Source: Piper betle
Lineage: Eukaryota; Streptophyta; Magnoliopsida; Piperales; Piperaceae
NCBI GenBank assembly: GCA_033002965.1
Contig: JAURVB010002074.1
Span: 1 to 64,000, forward strand
Reading direction: 5' to 3'
Length of the DNA stretch: 64,000 bases
Shown here: piece by piece, positions 61,495-64,000 of the stretch
How positions within the stretch are numbered: the stretch's first letter is position 1
Layout: the number at the start of each line of letters is the position of its first letter
The notes under the pieces: generated by a model
The model's input: the letters and a program-made list of their open reading frames with translations, nothing else
What the model was told of the DNA's origin: nothing
The model's database searches: none
Program-made: the position numbers and the translations under genes

Positions 61495-62780
61495 CTGGGC
61501 CGGCCAAAGATGCAACCTTTATCGGGTGGAGTGGAGAAGGCCATCGGACATTGCCGGAGAACGAAGTTTGAACTCCGGAGGAAGAAGGAGAAGGCGGGCC
61601 GGCGGTGGAGAGGGAGATGGGGGCATGGTCTTCAAGGTATCCATCCTCAACCTTATTCTTCCTGTTAAAAAATAAATAAATCTTTTTTTATTTTTCTAAT
61701 TTTTTAAGAGCTTGTTAAGAAAGATATTATAATCGAAAATTTAGGTAAAAAATTGAAGTAGATAATAATCATTGGAGATTAAATAATGACAAATTATTTT
61801 TTATTTAAAATAAACCGACATATATCAATATATTTGCAATACAAATAAACATGCCTTAACACATTGATAAGATAAATAAACGGCCTAACAACAATTTATT
61901 GGCATGATTAATGATAAGCAAATATGTGACCTAATTCAATGAACAGCCAAAAAATCTTTTTTTATAAAAAAATTCGACACTCATTAGATACCTTTAATAA
62001 AAAATTTCAAAACTTTAGCTATTACTAAGTGTTATCATCTGTCCGTAATTACCTATTAAATTAATTATTTTCAATTTTGAATAATCATTAATCACCAATT
62101 TTTCTAGTAATTTTTTTCAAAAGCCTTACTCTTCCCTTAAAACTCTTTGGATTTTTAATCATAAACTATAAAAATAAACTAAAATAAGCATATGGGGAAA
62201 AAAATAACAATCAAATTTCTTTCCATAAAAAAAAACCAAAAAAAGCATTGAATTAATTAATCCCTCCTTAACGGGATGGATGTAAGGTTGGCAAGCTCGC
62301 GAGTTTGTGTGACTTGACTCGGCTAAATTCAAACTTTATTTATTTTAACCTCGACTCAAAACTCGATTTTAAAAAAATCGACTTGATTCTATTATAATAA
62401 AGCTAATTTCAAGTTATATCAAACTCTACTCGAAAAAACTTGATTCGGCTTAGAACTAAGCTCGTGATGTATAATATAAACTATTAGTATTTTTTTTAAC
62501 AATACATGATAATATAATATTAAAAATGATAATTTGGTATAAAATAATTAAATCTAAACAATCTAATAGTTACTATATGACTATCAATTAAGGAGAATAT
62601 CATTTATATTTTTACAAAAAATAAAAATATTACATTATAGAAAACAAACTAAATATTCAAATTTATGGTGATGAAAAGAACAGGACGATGCTCTGTTGAG
62701 AAAAATTCTCAAAGTTGGAAATCAGCAAAATTCTCAAAGTTGGAGATCACGGGCTGATATGTTCCCCTCAAACTTCCTTA
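61495..62780. other. Intergenic, AT-rich; hAT-like remnant
   Basis: Promoter side of the RETARDED ROOT GROWTH-like gene, then AT-rich DNA. At about 62,283-62,470 the sequence GTTGGCAAGCTCGCGAGTTT, ACTTGACTCGG and AAGCTCGTGATG resembles the GCTCGCGAGC-type short elements common in plants. A short direct repeat AAATTCTCAAAGTTGGA occurs twice near 62,702-62,744 (spaced about 26 bp). No gene seen. Confidence 0.45.
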
Positions 62781-64000
62781 GCTCTGATACCTACTATCAT
62801 AGGGCTCCTCTAGGGTATAAGTTTTTGCCCTAAATTACACCACGTGTGGCGTATCTCCCCTTGGAAATACCAGCCTTCCACAAGTACGCAACGAAAACTG
62901 AACCACTCTAATGCATGTAAACAGCACAATAAACATAAACACACACTGAACCCTGCCACTGCACCCGAACTATCCAATGCACACAATGCAGACTATCGGC
63001 TACCGGCATAAACAACAAACACCCAAACAATAACACGCACACAACAATACAGCAATCTAGCAAATATTGCCACGCCAAGTAAATCACAGCGCACTCAACA
63101 GTCCCAAATACCGGATACCCAACACACGGTATGACGAGTTCTTGGAATCTAACCGAACTCGTCTCAGCAACCAAATCAGATATCGACACTGCTATATTAC
63201 GGAACCCTTGTTCCAACCTTTATTCCAATCACTAGACAAAGGATTACAAGTAATCTCACCCCAAACTACCTGTTCGTCGTGGACATACAAACCCCAACGA
63301 TGTGGCCTTCTTTTTCGATAGGAAGGTCGTGAGAATAATGAGAAACCCCTTTCACCTATAATCCTCACTCACAACTCTAAGTTGTCCCCTTGGATAGACT
63401 TATTACATGCAAATCACTCAGCCTGAAAAGCACAAGGTTGCTGGATGTTGAATGTGTACCTTGATCACCCTGGTCGACGCCTACTCCGACAACTCTCGTG
63501 AAGTTCCGGTCTTTTGGCATGAAGGTCTGGCTGCAGCAACTTCACCGTCTTCCTCTCTTGATCTCAACAAGTACTTCTCCACCCAACACTTCAACACAAT
63601 TGTCTCAATGGCGTCCTTCTCTACACAATGAGTCGGTCCCTCAACTAACTGTCCTCCAATGCAGATATACTCAGTGTATTAATCATCCAACTCCAAAAGA
63701 TATTCTCCAGATCTGATAGCACGTCTATCCATTTACGGTTATCCAGTTCCTCCAAAGTTAGTTGCAACAACCTTATCATCATAAGTTGTAGGATATCATG
63801 ATCTTCCCTAAGATATGATTCATCCTTATCGGCAACAAACTTCTAACACATCCTTTGGCTGCAGCGCTGGTCACCATGTCTCGCCCCTGGCTCAACCATA
63901 GCCAACACTCAATCACCAGATCAACCCCTCGGCACTTCCTTGCAATTACCGACCCAAACATTGGCACTCACTACCGCTAGAACCACGTACAACTCAAAAC
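62781..64000 (-). mobile_element. Probable copia-type LTR end with primer-binding site
   Basis: The minus strand of about 62,782-62,793 reads GGTATCAGAGC, the core of the initiator-Met-tRNA primer-binding site that directly follows the 5' LTR in Ty1/copia elements. By that logic the LTR extends to higher coordinates and runs beyond, or ends within, the rest of the window. The 63.0-64.0 kb sequence has a balanced base composition unlike the local AT-rich DNA, and no conserved reading frame. No gag-pol follows on the low-coordinate side, so this would be a truncated copy or a solo remnant. Confidence 0.35.

Noticed and set aside
1..64000. tRNA or rRNA genes
   Set aside because: No sequence with tRNA A/B boxes and cloverleaf, and no rRNA-like stretch, could be recognised by eye; a covariance-model scan would be needed to exclude them fully.

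Overview
This window is nuclear DNA of a flowering plant. The evidence is split genes with GT-AG introns, plant-specific families (MLO, PWWP-domain PDP, LRR receptor-like proteins, a malectin-like LRR kinase, plant-type tetraspanin, NF-YB, RETARDED ROOT GROWTH-like), and long AT-rich intergenic stretches full of transposon debris and (TA)n microsatellites. Several genes have a GC-rich 5' end that becomes AT-richer downstream (clearest in the PWWP gene at 53.9 kb; tetraspanin exon 1 and NF-YB exon 1 are also GC-rich). That gradient is commoner in monocots, so a non-grass monocot is my best but weak guess.

Layout. 1-5.6 kb: retroelement-like, AT-rich repeat with a C-rich block. 5.8-11.0 kb (-): intact 15-exon MLO gene. 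11.0-18.4 kb: intergenic, with MITE-like elements. 18.4-20.5 kb (-): three-exon tetraspanin with one apparent 1-base deletion. 22.2-23.4 kb (+): NF-YB-like histone-fold gene. 25.4-31.0 kb (-): dihydrouridine synthase (DUS1-like) gene with several frame breaks. Its second intron is swollen to about 4.2 kb by GC-rich palindrome-ended elements and a GACTCGAGTC satellite-like array. 32.6-33.5 kb (+): small secreted-protein gene. 34.9-41.5 kb (+): decayed malectin-like LRR receptor kinase carrying a foldback element in its first intron. 42.4-45.5 kb (+): EIX/Cf-type LRR receptor-like protein with two 1-base frame breaks. 46.5-48.9 kb: repeat island with a captured HIRAN/SNF2 (SMARCA3-like) gene fragment and a second GC-rich TA-flanked element. 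49.5-51.7 and 53.9-56.9 kb (+): tandem pair of PWWP-domain chromatin genes. The second is intact and carries an expanded array of 48-residue acidic repeats. 58.6-61.5 kb (-): intact RETARDED ROOT GROWTH-like (DUF155/RMD1) gene. 61.5-64 kb: intergenic, with a probable copia LTR/primer-binding-site remnant.

The genes do not form a pathway. The main themes are (i) a family of (TA)n-flanked GC-rich elements with near-perfect internal palindromes, one of which may have captured gene sequence; (ii) a degenerate satellite-like array built on the 10-bp palindrome GACTCGAGTC, which inverts at its centre; (iii) a tandem PDP duplication with diverging acidic repeat content; and (iv) recurrent single-base deletions in otherwise conserved reading frames of five loci, which look like either uncorrected long-read errors or local gene decay.
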